IMG/VR virus record: IMGVR_UViG_3300025449_000447
Span: 1 to 63,814 of that record
DNA from: a virus
DNA length: 63,814 nt
Strand: one strand, 5' to 3'
Shown: in pieces, positions 7,904 through 15,460 of the stretch
How the letters are laid out: each line of letters starts with the position of its first letter
Numbering within the stretch: position 1 is the stretch's first letter
Notes under the pieces: generated by a model
Told to the model about the DNA's origin: nothing
What the model saw: only the letters and a program-made list of their open reading frames with translations
Databases searched by the model: none
Made by a program: the position numbers and the translations under genes

Positions 7904-8889
7904 TGATCTTAACAAAGACTCCATTACGTATCAGTTTCTTCAGCGGTGGCAGCGATCTGCCATCGTTTTATTCTAAGGAAGATGGTGCTGCTCTCTCTGT
8001 TACTATAAGCAAATACATCTATGTCATGGTTCATAAGACACCTCACCTCGGTGTTAAAGTGATGTACGATCAGATTGAAGAATTTCCTGATGTTGAGGCA
8101 ATGCAAACAAACATTACCAGCGAGACATTGAAGTACTTCAACATTGAGAAAGAAATAACAGTAGCATCTATATCTGATATTCTATCTAAGGGATCAGGTC
8201 TAGGATCATCATCTGCTTTTACCGTTGGTCTGATTAATGCATTATCAGCAAGTAAATGGGGTGTTGCCTCTAATGGTTACCTAGCAGATATTGCCTGCGA
8301 GATAGAGATGAATAGATGTAACTATCCCGTAGGAAAACAAGACCAGTATGCTGCTGCTTATGGTGGGCTGAACCTATTTCGTTTTAGAAAAAATGGTGAG
8401 GTATCAGTAGACCATACAAATGTTTCCCTTTCTACCCTAGGCAAATTAGAATCAAATCTAATGCTAGTATATAGTGGAAAGGGCAGATCAGCAAATAGTA
8501 TCTTACAGAAACAATCAGCAGCAATGAGTGATGCTGATAAGTTCAATCTAGTAAGACGTAGCAGAGACAAAGCATTTACTGGTCTTGAATACCTGCGCAA
8601 TGGTGATGTTGACTCTTTTGGTGACCTATTACATGAGGCATGGCTAGATAAGAAAGGAGTAGTCAGCGAGATAACACAAGACTACTTCGATGACGTGTAT
8701 CAAAATATAAGAATAGCTGGAGCAATTGGTGGTAAACTACTTGGTGCTGGCGGTGGTGGTTTCTTTATATTCTATGTTACTCCTGATAAACAAGAGCATG
8801 TCAGACATCATATTGAAAACTATACTTCATGTAAAGTGTATGACTTCAAATTCACTGATCGTGGATCCCAAATAGTTTCAATTTGCTAA
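7903..8889 (+). CDS. hddA: GHMP kinase, HddA-like (D-glycero-D-manno-heptose-7-phosphate kinase)
   Basis: 328 residues, normal HddA length. Family landmarks are TPLRISFFSGGSDLP at the N-terminus, the ATP-binding GSGLGSSSAFTVGLINAL near residues 97-114, PVGKQDQYAAAYGGLN (catalytic region), and the C-terminal GGKLLGAGGGGF. HddA phosphorylates heptose 7-phosphate at C1. Its presence with GmhA- and GmhB-like genes is the main reason to read the operon as a heptose pathway. The start overlaps the glycosyltransferase stop (TAATG). Confidence 0.88.
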   Translation: MILTKTPLRISFFSGGSDLPSFYSKEDGAALSVTISKYIYVMVHKTPHLGVKVMYDQIEEFPDVEAMQTNITSETLKYFNIEKEITVASISDILSKGSGLGSSSAFTVGLINALSASKWGVASNGYLADIACEIEMNRCNYPVGKQDQYAAAYGGLNLFRFRKNGEVSVDHTNVSLSTLGKLESNLMLVYSGKGRSANSILQKQSAAMSDADKFNLVRRSRDKAFTGLEYLRNGDVDSFGDLLHEAWLDKKGVVSEITQDYFDDVYQNIRIAGAIGGKLLGAGGGGFFIFYVTPDKQEHVRHHIENYTSCKVYDFKFTDRGSQIVSIC

Positions 8890-8899
8890 ATAATAGTGC

Positions 8900-8928
8900 T
8901 TGACTTATTACGAGAAAAGCATTATTAT
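8900..8928 (+). promoter_or_regulatory. Sigma70-type promoter before the 126-residue gene
   Basis: TTGACT at 8900-8905 and TATTAT at 8923-8928 with a 17-base spacer, preceded by AATAGTGC as in the early promoters from 12.5 kb onwards. It lies in the gap after the sugar operon and would start the replication genes. Confidence 0.6.
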
Positions 8929-8945
8929 AATCATAGGTAAAACAT

Positions 8946-9326
8946 ATGGATAATGTAATCAAGTTTCCTAAGAACAACATTAATCCTTCGTTCGTTCCCA
9001 ACGATCTGAACGAGATTGATGAAAGAATGCAAATGATAAAGTTCCAACATATCATTGAGACTCTTGAGACTATTCTACCTACACTATTCCAGCAGATTGA
9101 ACTTGCTGGTTTCAATATAAACGACGAAGAAGATATATCTATTAAAGATGGTGCGTTTGTGATAGAAGCAATTAGATCATTCCTATGTAAGACGCATGGT
9201 ATAGACCATCCGTTTCAGACAATAGCAGAGGAAGTATTTGAGCGAACAAGCGATACTACCTTTAGAATTATTGATAAGCTGAATGTTACACTTAAAGAAG
9301 ACATGATGGAGAAAGGAACCAGCTAA
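8946..9326 (+). CDS. Conserved hypothetical T4-like protein
   Basis: 126 residues, acidic and largely helical, with an N-terminal MDNVIKFP. Proteins of this size and composition sit near replication genes in T4-like cyanophages. No catalytic motif is seen. It is the first gene after a sigma70-like promoter. AACCAG (9317-9322) and CTGGTT (9330-9335) form an inverted repeat around its stop codon. Confidence 0.6.
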   Translation: MDNVIKFPKNNINPSFVPNDLNEIDERMQMIKFQHIIETLETILPTLFQQIELAGFNINDEEDISIKDGAFVIEAIRSFLCKTHGIDHPFQTIAEEVFERTSDTTFRIIDKLNVTLKEDMMEKGTS

Positions 9327-9343
9327 TAACTGGTTGTTATAAT

Positions 9344-10192
9344 ATGATTATTGTTGACCTCAATCAAGTAATGCTGTCTAATCTACTAATGCAATTGGGT
9401 AATCATACAAACGCTCAACTAGAAGAGAACATGGTACGCCATATGGTTCTCAATTCATTACGTTCTTATAGGCAGAAGTTCGGTAGTGAATATGGTGAGT
9501 TGGTGATTGCTTGTGATAACACCAACTACTGGCGTAAACAGGTTTTCCCATATTATAAGGCGAACCGTAAAAAGAATCAAGAGAAATCTGAGCTTAACTG
9601 GCAATCAATCTTTGAGTGCATGAATAAGATTCGTGCTGAGCTCAAGGAGTATTTCCCATACAAAGTAATTGATATTGAATCAGCTGAGGCGGATGATATC
9701 ATTGCCACACTCGTGAAAGAGTTTAGCGAGTTTCCAGCCCAAGATATCCTAATCTTATCTGGTGATAAAGACTTCATTCAATTACATGTGAATGATAACG
9801 TAAAGCAGTATGATCCAGTACGTAAAAAGTATATCAAACATGCTGATCCTGTACGTTACCTCAAAGAGCATGTATTAAAGGGAGACTCGGGCGATGGCGT
9901 ACCTAATGTGCTTTCTAATGACAATTGTTTTGTTGTTGGTGAGCGTCAGAAGCCATTGACTCAAAAGAAGATTGATGCTTTGTTAGATACAGATATTGAT
10001 GAAAAGCATCCTAACTATCGCAATTACATGCGAAACAAACAACTGATTGACCTAAGTATGGTTCCTATTGATATTTCTATGAAAGTGATGGAATCATATG
10101 ATAGTCAGTCATCAAAAGGTCGTGAGAAATTACTTAATTATTTTATCGTGAACAAACTGAAACATTTAACAGAACATATTTCGGAGTTTTAA
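9344..10192 (+). CDS. rnh: RNase H / FEN-type 5'-3' exonuclease (T4 Rnh-like)
   Basis: 282 residues; T4 RNase H is about 305. FEN-family acidic motifs are in order: MIIVDLNQ (Asp5), VIACDN then YYKANRKKN (arch entry), SAEADDIIATL, LSGDKDFIQL, and GDSGDGVPN (helix-3-turn-helix). It removes RNA primers from lagging-strand fragments in T4 replication. No clear Shine-Dalgarno precedes the ATG; an inverted repeat at 9317-9335 sits just upstream, so coupling to the previous gene is possible. Confidence 0.9.
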   Translation: MIIVDLNQVMLSNLLMQLGNHTNAQLEENMVRHMVLNSLRSYRQKFGSEYGELVIACDNTNYWRKQVFPYYKANRKKNQEKSELNWQSIFECMNKIRAELKEYFPYKVIDIESAEADDIIATLVKEFSEFPAQDILILSGDKDFIQLHVNDNVKQYDPVRKKYIKHADPVRYLKEHVLKGDSGDGVPNVLSNDNCFVVGERQKPLTQKKIDALLDTDIDEKHPNYRNYMRNKQLIDLSMVPIDISMKVMESYDSQSSKGREKLLNYFIVNKLKHLTEHISEF

Positions 10193-10196
10193 TAAT

Positions 10197-10691
10197 ATGG
10201 CAACTAGAGTAGGCGTGGCCGAGTTCTTAGAGAAGGTAAGTAAACTAGGAACAGAACAAGAAATGATAGATGCGCTCAAATTTAATGATAGCGTAATCTT
10301 GCGAATGGTGCTTCAGGGAGCATATGATCCCGCAGTAAAATGGTTGTTACCTGAAGGTAGACCACCATACAAAGTAAATGATCTAGTAGATCAAGAGAAT
10401 GTATTCATTCGCGAACACCGTAAGCTGACCTATTTTGTTGAGGGATTCTATCCTAATCTACCTCAGACCAAGCGCGAACAGATGTTTATTGAATTGTTAG
10501 AGACGATAGCACCAGCCGATGCTGAAATGTTATGCGCGATCAAAGATAAACAGTTTCCTTGGCCTAGAATCACAGAAGAAGTTGTAAGAACAGCATTCCC
10601 TGATATGATACCTACACCAATGGAACCAAAGTTGGTTTTGCCTACACCAAAAAAGAAGTTATCCGACAAAGTAAAGGAGATCACTGGTTAA
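10197..10691 (+). CDS. Conserved phage protein (DUF6433-like)
   Basis: 164 residues. N-terminal helices (GVAEFLEKVSKL) are followed by LRMVLQGAYDPAVKWLLPEGRPPY, a pattern seen in a protein family shared by T4-like cyanophages beside rnh. No enzymatic motif is visible; the C-terminal third is proline- and lysine-rich. It lies 4 bases after rnh and is probably co-translated. The family name is from memory and should be confirmed. Confidence 0.6.
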   Translation: MATRVGVAEFLEKVSKLGTEQEMIDALKFNDSVILRMVLQGAYDPAVKWLLPEGRPPYKVNDLVDQENVFIREHRKLTYFVEGFYPNLPQTKREQMFIELLETIAPADAEMLCAIKDKQFPWPRITEEVVRTAFPDMIPTPMEPKLVLPTPKKKLSDKVKEITG

Positions 10692-10692
10692 C

Positions 10693-10896
10693 ATGTCTAA
10701 GTCTAAGAACACAAGGTATAACAATCATAATGATGATCGTGATTATATTGATGGTGATGATGTTAGAAGGGAACGTAATAATAAACGAGATAAGCGACTG
10801 TCTCGCGCTATTAAGACCAAGAACATAGATCAATTGCTTGAGTTGGAAGAATACAACGAGGAACAATATAGTTATGCCAACATATACGTTCGTTAA
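10693..10896 (+). CDS. Small highly charged hypothetical protein
   Basis: 67 residues, rich in Asp, Arg, Lys and Asn, with no hydrophobic core in the first half. It starts one base after the preceding stop, and its end overlaps the next start. No function is recognised. Confidence 0.5.
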   Translation: MSKSKNTRYNNHNDDRDYIDGDDVRRERNNKRDKRLSRAIKTKNIDQLLELEEYNEEQYSYANIYVR

Positions 10897-11110
10897 CAAT
10901 GATACTGGTGATTACTTTGAAGAATTCATGTCAATGAGTGAGTTAGATAATTATCTAAAAGCAAACCCAAATGTAACACAAACGATTGGTGCAGTGAACC
11001 TAATATCTGGTGTGCCTAAGAAACCAGATGATAGCTTTAGAGACATTCTAAGAAACATCAAAAAGGGTAACTCTAAAGGATTTACAAGGAGCACGATCAA
11101 TACTTTCTAG
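10874..11110 (+). CDS. FmdB-like small protein lacking the zinc ribbon
   Basis: 78 residues from ATG 10874. MPTYTFVNNDTGDYFEEFMSM matches the start of FmdB-type regulatory domains and of short proteins common in T4-like cyanophages, but the CxxC pairs of the zinc ribbon are absent. SGVPKKPDDSFRDILRNI near the C-terminus is also typical of the phage version. Function is unknown. It overlaps the preceding gene by 23 bases. Confidence 0.6.
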   Translation: MPTYTFVNNDTGDYFEEFMSMSELDNYLKANPNVTQTIGAVNLISGVPKKPDDSFRDILRNIKKGNSKGFTRSTINTF

Positions 11111-11119
11111 GAATATTAA

Positions 11120-11866
11120 ATGGTTCAACCCCCAAGAATATCAAGAAAAGAAAAAAGAAAACAACAACAAGAGGGTAATAATAAGAACGATAACAGTGTA
11201 AAACTGAACTTCAAACTAAGAAACATTGAACCGTTAACGGAGAATCAAAAGAGAACGTTTGAAGCATACTATGAAGGCAAGAACCTAATGTTACATGGTA
11301 TTGCCGGAACGGGTAAGTCCTTTATCGCTAACTATCTAGCAACCAAAGAGATACTAGAAGAGAATAGCAGATATAAGAAACTAGTAATCGTTAGATCAGT
11401 GGTACCAACTAGAGATATGGGCTTTCTACCAGGAAGCAATAGAGAGAAGACCAAGGTATATGAAGCACCATATCAGGCAATCTTTACTGAGTTGTTTAAT
11501 AGGGGTGACGCTTATGAATACCTCAAGCAACGAAACATTGTTGAATTCATTAGCACATCGTTCATTCGCGGTATAACATTGAATGATTGTATTGTTGTCG
11601 TTGATGAGATAGCAAATCTTACATTACATGAGCTTGATTCTGTTATCACTCGTGTTGGTCGTAATTGTAAGATACTATTCTGTGGTGATTTTAGACAATC
11701 AGACTTCACCAAAGAACATGAAAAGAATGGGCTGGTTGACTTTATGAAAATAATAGATAGAATGAAGTCGTTCGAATTTATAGATTTCGACGAGAACGAC
11801 ATAGTTAGATCAGCAATGGTGAAGGAATATATAATTGCAAAAGATAGACTCAAAATCGTCGCATAA
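11120..11866 (+). CDS. phoH: PhoH-like ATPase
   Basis: 248 residues. Walker A GIAGTGKSF is near residues 60-68, Walker B IVVVDEIANL near 155, and a sensor region ILFCGDFRQSDF follows. An N-terminal basic, Gln-rich extension precedes the domain. PhoH-like P-loop ATPases are widespread in marine phages; their role (RNA or phosphate metabolism) is unsettled. The 3' end overlaps the nuclease gene by 32 bases. Confidence 0.9.
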   Translation: MVQPPRISRKEKRKQQQEGNNKNDNSVKLNFKLRNIEPLTENQKRTFEAYYEGKNLMLHGIAGTGKSFIANYLATKEILEENSRYKKLVIVRSVVPTRDMGFLPGSNREKTKVYEAPYQAIFTELFNRGDAYEYLKQRNIVEFISTSFIRGITLNDCIVVVDEIANLTLHELDSVITRVGRNCKILFCGDFRQSDFTKEHEKNGLVDFMKIIDRMKSFEFIDFDENDIVRSAMVKEYIIAKDRLKIVA

Positions 11867-12506
11867 CTTTGACCTACAACTATTACCAAAGTCAAAGATA
11901 GTACGAGAAGTAATAAACGGAAAGCGCCATTATGTAACACCTGATGGCGTTTTCCCATCTGTAACGACTGTACTTGGTAGAGTACAAGATAAGACAGCAT
12001 TGAACGAGTGGCGTGCTAGAGTAGGCGAAGCAGAAGCCAATAAGATAAGCACTCAAGCAGCAAACAGAGGTACAGCAGTACATGATATGCTTGAGAAATA
12101 CGTCAAGAGAGAAGACTATCAAGTAGGCCAGATGCCCGCCAACAAATTGATGTTTGACTCTATTAGATCTGTACTAGACAAGAACCTAACCAAAGTATAC
12201 GGTATAGAGTATCCACTCTGGTCTAAGCGATTGTATACTGCTGGAACTACTGATATGATTGGTGAATACAATGGAGTAACAAGTATTGTTGACTTCAAGA
12301 CCAGTCGTAGACTCAAGGAAGAGAGTTGGATCGAGTCATATTTCCTACAATCAACAGTATATGCTATGATGACCGAAGCAAGGACTGACCTAATAGTTCC
12401 TCAGATCGTAATCATTATTGGTGTTGATGATGAACCAGAGCCACAAATATTTGTGAAGTCTTCCTATGACTTCCGTGATAAGGTTCAAACCATTTTCAAA
12501 AAATAA
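11835..12506 (+). CDS. PD-(D/E)XK exonuclease (RecB/MGME1-like)
   Basis: 223 residues. GTAVHDMLE supplies the helical His/Glu element. GTTDMIGEYNG followed by IVDFKTSRR gives the Asp...Asp-x-Lys active site of RecB-family nucleases. SYFLQSTVYAMM matches the downstream Gln-Tyr motif. Similar ssDNA exonucleases occur in T4-like phages. The start appears to be TTG 11835: no ATG occurs before the conserved domain, and GAAGGA sits 8 bases upstream. It starts inside phoH, so the two are coupled. Confidence 0.82.
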   Translation: MQKIDSKSSHNFDLQLLPKSKIVREVINGKRHYVTPDGVFPSVTTVLGRVQDKTALNEWRARVGEAEANKISTQAANRGTAVHDMLEKYVKREDYQVGQMPANKLMFDSIRSVLDKNLTKVYGIEYPLWSKRLYTAGTTDMIGEYNGVTSIVDFKTSRRLKEESWIESYFLQSTVYAMMTEARTDLIVPQIVIIIGVDDEPEPQIFVKSSYDFRDKVQTIFKK

Positions 12507-12529
12507 TTTAATTTTTTCAAAAAAAGTGG

Positions 12530-12559
12530 TTGACTTTTTTTAGCACATTCACGTATGAT
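12530..12559 (+). promoter_or_regulatory. Early promoter 1 of the small-gene region
   Basis: TTGACT (12530-12535), 18-base spacer, TATGAT (12554-12559). It is preceded by a TTTTTTCAAAAAAA element and followed by GATAATATGATGA, shared with later members of the family. Confidence 0.75.
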
Positions 12560-12586
12560 GATAATATGATGAATGAGGGAAAGCAA

Positions 12587-12781
12587 ATGACAAACCAAGA
12601 GATCGCTAAGTCAATCCGCCATAATCTGTTCGCTGAACGTGACAATCTGAAGGAGGCGTTTGATTATGCCTTTAAGACATTCCGTACGCTTGGCGCCAAT
12701 GAACTGGCGGCGACCACGGCATTGTTCGTGGTGCTGAATACGCTCGCAAATGAATTAGAGAAAAGTGAAAAAACTGTTTGA
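12587..12781 (+). CDS. Small hypothetical early protein
   Basis: 64 residues, helical, beginning MTNQEIAKSIRHNL. The ATG at 12587 is chosen because GAGGGA (12575-12580) is 6 bases upstream; in-frame ATGs at 12566/12569 lie in the conserved leader. A single gene behind its own promoter. Function not recognised. Confidence 0.6.
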   Translation: MTNQEIAKSIRHNLFAERDNLKEAFDYAFKTFRTLGANELAATTALFVVLNTLANELEKSEKTV

Positions 12782-12806
12782 CTTTTTTTCAAAATGAACG
12801 TATGAT
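12778..12806 (+). promoter_or_regulatory. Early promoter 2
   Basis: TTGACT (12778-12783), 17-base spacer, TATGAT (12801-12806), then GATAATATGATGATGA. The -35 box overlaps the stop codon of the preceding gene. Confidence 0.75.
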
Positions 12807-12839
12807 GATAATATGATGATGAAGCAAAGGAAGAGCGAT

Positions 12840-13130
12840 ATGAGCGGCATTGAAATCCTGATCGGCGACCACCAAGGTATCTATATCCCCCAACAGTTTG
12901 CCATGTATCACGAGGATATGGATAATGTATCCGCCGAAGATATGGAAATCCTTAAGACTGGCCCAGACCACGAACACTACTGGGAAGCATGGGATTCCGT
13001 GCTTCAGAATGCCACGGCAACCCATAACGGTAATGTGTGGCGTCTGTACCAAGACGGTGATCTGTTTGCCGTATGCTATGAGCTGATGACCGATCAGGAG
13101 TATAAAGATTTTTTCGGCGAGGAGCGATAA
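12840..13130 (+). CDS. Hypothetical early protein
   Basis: 96 residues, acidic, with aromatic-rich stretches such as HEHYWEAWDSVL and NVWRLYQDGDLFAVCYELM, suggesting a compact beta domain. AAGGAAG at 12827-12833 supports ATG 12840. Proteins with this pattern occur in other large phages but no function is known to me. Confidence 0.6.
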   Translation: MSGIEILIGDHQGIYIPQQFAMYHEDMDNVSAEDMEILKTGPDHEHYWEAWDSVLQNATATHNGNVWRLYQDGDLFAVCYELMTDQEYKDFFGEER

Positions 13131-13148
13131 TTTTTTCAAAAAAACTAT

Positions 13149-13177
13149 TTGCTTTTTATCAGGAAATGACCTATACT
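13149..13177 (+). promoter_or_regulatory. Early promoter 3
   Basis: TTGCTT (13149-13154), 17-base spacer, TATACT (13172-13177), followed by GATAATATGATGATG. Like promoter 1, a TTTTTTCAAAAAAA element precedes it. Confidence 0.7.
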
Positions 13178-13204
13178 GATAATATGATGATGGAGGGAAA
13201 TGAT

Positions 13205-13408
13205 ATGTATACTTTTGTGATCGGCGTATATGAAGCTGGCGTATTCCGTGATGACCGAACCAACCGATTGTTAAAATATGAGACAGTCCGTGCTCGTACC
13301 CCAAAAGACGCTCTGAACCTAGTCAAAGATATGTATACAATCAGTATTACCCCAGTAGGTAATATATCCTATTCAATCCTTCGCTCTGATTATAAGGAAA
13401 TAGCATAA
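13205..13408 (+). CDS. Small hypothetical early protein
   Basis: 67 residues: a short beta-rich domain beginning MYTFVIGVYEAGVFRDD, then RARTPKDALNLVKDMY. GGAGGGA (13192-13198) fixes ATG 13205. The pattern resembles small single-domain phage proteins of unknown role. Its stop overlaps the next start by one base. Confidence 0.55.
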   Translation: MYTFVIGVYEAGVFRDDRTNRLLKYETVRARTPKDALNLVKDMYTISITPVGNISYSILRSDYKEIA

Positions 13409-13797
13409 TGGCTACTCGTTCTTTCATTGCTATCTATGACCCCCAAGACCCATCAATCATCAATGGTATCTATTGCCATTATGATGGCTATGTTAGTGGC
13501 GTCGGTGCTATGTTACTTAAACATTACAATAATCAGTTTCTGGCAGATATGTTAGTTTACAATGGTGATATTAAGATTCTGGCTGCTAAGATATCTGATT
13601 GTGATATGTCCTATACCGTAAAGAACCCTTTCTGTCAGTATGTATCAGAAAAAGAACTATTAGAAGAAGCAGAAGACCAAGGTATTGAATATGTATACCT
13701 GTATACTAATAGTGAATGGAAAGTGTATAGAGTATTAGACCGAAACAAATGGGAATCAGTCTCTGATATACTCCAGGAAACCAAACAATATGCCTAA
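13408..13797 (+). CDS. Conserved phage protein (MATRSFIAI... type)
   Basis: 129 residues. It begins MATRSFIAIYDPQ, followed by GIYCHYDGYVSGVGAMLLKHY. This signature recurs in small proteins of many large phages and some plasmids, with no assigned function. A single globular alpha/beta domain is likely. It overlaps the next gene by 8 bases, forming a three-gene run with 13205 and 13790. Confidence 0.6.
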   Translation: MATRSFIAIYDPQDPSIINGIYCHYDGYVSGVGAMLLKHYNNQFLADMLVYNGDIKILAAKISDCDMSYTVKNPFCQYVSEKELLEEAEDQGIEYVYLYTNSEWKVYRVLDRNKWESVSDILQETKQYA

Positions 13798-14137
13798 TAT
13801 ACTATCATTCATCAATACACCAGAACAAGAACGTAAGAATAGAATCAAACTATCACTTGCTGCATATGCATATGAGTTCGATAATAACTCTATAATGAGT
13901 GATGGTGACTTTGATGAACTGTCTAAATGCATTGATGTTACTATGCCTACTACTGAAACATACCATACTAAGGAGCAACTACTAAGATATACTGCTCTTG
14001 ATGCCTTCTTTATTAAGGAATTCCAAGCAGATACTGGTCAATGGATACATAAACACCCAGAACTACCAGTACTTGCTGCTCTCTATACTAAGCTGTATAA
14101 GTCAAATACTCGTAAACGTAGGAAGAAAACAAAATGA
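13790..14137 (+). CDS. Conserved hypothetical phage protein
   Basis: 115 residues. YAYEFDNNSIMSDGDFDELSK at about 27-47 is followed by TGQWIHKHPELPVLAALYTKLY and a basic tail. The SDxxFDxL element recalls the N-terminus of NAD-dependent DNA ligases, but no ligase catalytic motif follows, so this is not called a ligase. Marine phages carry similar proteins. Confidence 0.55.
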   Translation: MPNILSFINTPEQERKNRIKLSLAAYAYEFDNNSIMSDGDFDELSKCIDVTMPTTETYHTKEQLLRYTALDAFFIKEFQADTGQWIHKHPELPVLAALYTKLYKSNTRKRRKKTK

Positions 14138-14250
14138 AAACATCATCATCTCGGAATTCCTCGATTAAATCCATCAAACCTATTGGCTCTAAGCGTAAGA
14201 TTGCTAAGATTGGCAGTATTAAACCAATTAAACCACGGGGTAAACGGTAA
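14134..14250 (+). CDS. 38-residue basic micro-protein
   Basis: A 38-codon frame starts as ATGA on the preceding stop. It has many Lys, Arg and Ser and no acidic residues, with Ile-x-Pro-(I/R)-G type repeats. The overlap supports translation. A nucleic-acid or ribosome-binding role is possible from composition only. Confidence 0.45.
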   Translation: MKTSSSRNSSIKSIKPIGSKRKIAKIGSIKPIKPRGKR

Positions 14251-14410
14251 TCTATAGTGGTATTCACTAAGATATACTGATACTGTAGTGTTTTCCACTA
14301 GTAAATGGCGTGTATTTAGTGTGGCTTTAAATCCCCTTTATTTAAATGGTGGCGTGTCGTGTTCTGGTCGTGTCTGTGCGAAAAAAAATAAAAAAAGATA
14401 GAAATAGTGG
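14251..14410 (+). other. Non-coding gap with twin TAGTG-N5-CACTA hairpins
   Basis: Two identical inverted repeats, TAGTG with five bases then CACTA, lie at 14255-14269 and 14286-14300. Neither is followed by a T-run, so they are not classic terminators; they could be RNA stability or protein-binding elements. The rest up to the promoter is A+T-rich with no gene seen. Confidence 0.4.
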
Positions 14411-14439
14411 TTGCTTTTTTTCGTGATGTGGCGTATGAT
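14411..14439 (+). promoter_or_regulatory. Early promoter 4
   Basis: TTGCTT (14411-14416), 17-base spacer, TATGAT (14434-14439), preceded by AATAGTGG and followed by GATAATATAAG. Confidence 0.75.
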
Positions 14440-14468
14440 GATAATATAAGTTGAAAAGGAAAAACCAA

Positions 14469-14681
14469 ATGACCGCCATTGAAATTCTTCGTCTCGCTGC
14501 TACCACCCAATTCCGTCCTTTCGATAAAGCCGATTGGATGAGCTTTGCTGGCTGTAACTCACAAAACCCACTGATCGGTGAGGCGGGTAATTATATTGTC
14601 ATTATAGACGACGAAGTCATTGCCGTCCTAGACGAAGATAACAACGAATTCTCCGTTGAGGTTTCTCTCGTTCAAAAATAA
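14469..14681 (+). CDS. Small hypothetical early protein
   Basis: 70 residues. It starts MTAIEILRLAATTQF, with a C-terminal half of alternating acidic and hydrophobic residues (YIVIIDDEVIAVLDEDNNEF) suggesting a beta sheet. AAGGA (14456-14460) is 8 bases before the ATG. Monocistronic behind its own promoter. Function not recognised. Confidence 0.6.
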   Translation: MTAIEILRLAATTQFRPFDKADWMSFAGCNSQNPLIGEAGNYIVIIDDEVIAVLDEDNNEFSVEVSLVQK

Positions 14682-14689
14682 AATAGTGC

Positions 14690-14718
14690 TTGCTTTATTT
14701 CTGATCTTAGGGTATGAT
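14690..14718 (+). promoter_or_regulatory. Early promoter 5
   Basis: TTGCTT (14690-14695), 17-base spacer, TATGAT (14713-14718), upstream AATAGTGC, downstream GAATTATAGTTTG. Confidence 0.78.
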
Positions 14719-14747
14719 GAATTATAGTTTGAAAAAGGAAAAGTGTT

Positions 14748-14993
14748 ATGCAAACGATTCAGTATAATGGTGTTACCTACCCCATCACCCAAGACTTTCT
14801 TCTTGCTGTTGCTGAGCTTGATGGTCGTCTAGTAGATAATGATGGTGAGTTCGCGGTAGAATTTCCCACCCATGACGAGTCAGATCTATTCGAGTGGTTC
14901 CTCGAGGATGGTGCTATTAATCTTAGCTGGGGCGATGATGACGGCCAGCCAAGCGAGATGGATGAGTGGCTGGATTTTGATCCTGACTGCTAA
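14748..14993 (+). CDS. Small acidic early protein
   Basis: 81 residues, strongly acidic (many Asp/Glu in the C-terminal half), which could suggest a DNA-mimic or a binder of a basic host protein, but this is composition only. AAGGAA (14735-14740) lies 7 bases before the ATG. Single gene between two near-identical promoters. Confidence 0.6.
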   Translation: MQTIQYNGVTYPITQDFLLAVAELDGRLVDNDGEFAVEFPTHDESDLFEWFLEDGAINLSWGDDDGQPSEMDEWLDFDPDC

Positions 14994-15002
14994 AAATAGT
15001 GC

Positions 15003-15031
15003 TTGCTTTATTTCATTGTCTAGGCTATGAT
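15003..15031 (+). promoter_or_regulatory. Early promoter 6
   Basis: TTGCTT (15003-15008), 17-base spacer, TATGAT (15026-15031), upstream AATAGTGC, downstream GAATTATAGTTTG. Nearly identical to promoter 5. Confidence 0.78.
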
Positions 15032-15057
15032 GAATTATAGTTTGAAAGGGAAAAGCA

Positions 15058-15372
15058 ATGGCTGAGTATGGATATCAGTATACCGAAGAAGAACTCGTGT
15101 TGATGCGGGCACTGTTTGATGATAGTCGCACTGACCGACCCGAATTATTCAAAGCCATTGCCGAGAGCACAGCCAAGACTCAGGCTGAACGGTCTCAATA
15201 TAAGAGCTTCATTCAGGGTCAGGTCAGACGTTTAGAGGAGCGAGCAGCACAGCTTGGCTTCATTAAACTGAACGTAGCACCACATGATATCCAGGACTTA
15301 GAGCTTTACTTAAATGAGCTCTTGGGGTATATTGCCTTCAAGGAAATCGTCGACGAATATCACAGCTACTAG
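15058..15372 (+). CDS. Hypothetical helical early protein
   Basis: 104 residues, mostly helical and charged, with a long central amphipathic stretch (SQYKSFIQGQVRRLEERAAQ). AAAGGGA lies upstream of the ATG. Monocistronic. No family recognised. Confidence 0.6.
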   Translation: MAEYGYQYTEEELVLMRALFDDSRTDRPELFKAIAESTAKTQAERSQYKSFIQGQVRRLEERAAQLGFIKLNVAPHDIQDLELYLNELLGYIAFKEIVDEYHSY

Positions 15373-15403
15373 AAAAAAAAGAGCAGCCACCGAGAGAAAG
15401 TGG

Positions 15404-15432
15404 TTGCGTTTTATCCCAGTCTAGGGTAAGAT
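15404..15432 (+). promoter_or_regulatory. Early promoter 7
   Basis: TTGCGT (15404-15409), 17-base spacer, TAAGAT (15427-15432), followed by GATAATATAAGTTG. Confidence 0.65.
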
Positions 15433-15460
15433 GATAATATAAGTTGAAAAGGAAGCTACT

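Noticed and set aside
2259-8889. Prophage-acquired host capsule locus with integration genes
   Set aside because: No integrase, attachment site or transposase is seen, and the genes overlap tightly like the surrounding phage genes.
8900-8931. TATAAT at 8926 as the -10 box
   Set aside because: It would give a 20-base spacer; TATTAT at 8923 gives 17 and fits the other promoters.
13790-14137. Fragment of NAD-dependent DNA ligase
   Set aside because: Only an SDxxFDxL-like stretch matches; the adenylation KxDG motif is absent.
14255-14300. Rho-independent terminators
   Set aside because: The hairpins have 5-bp stems and no following T-run.
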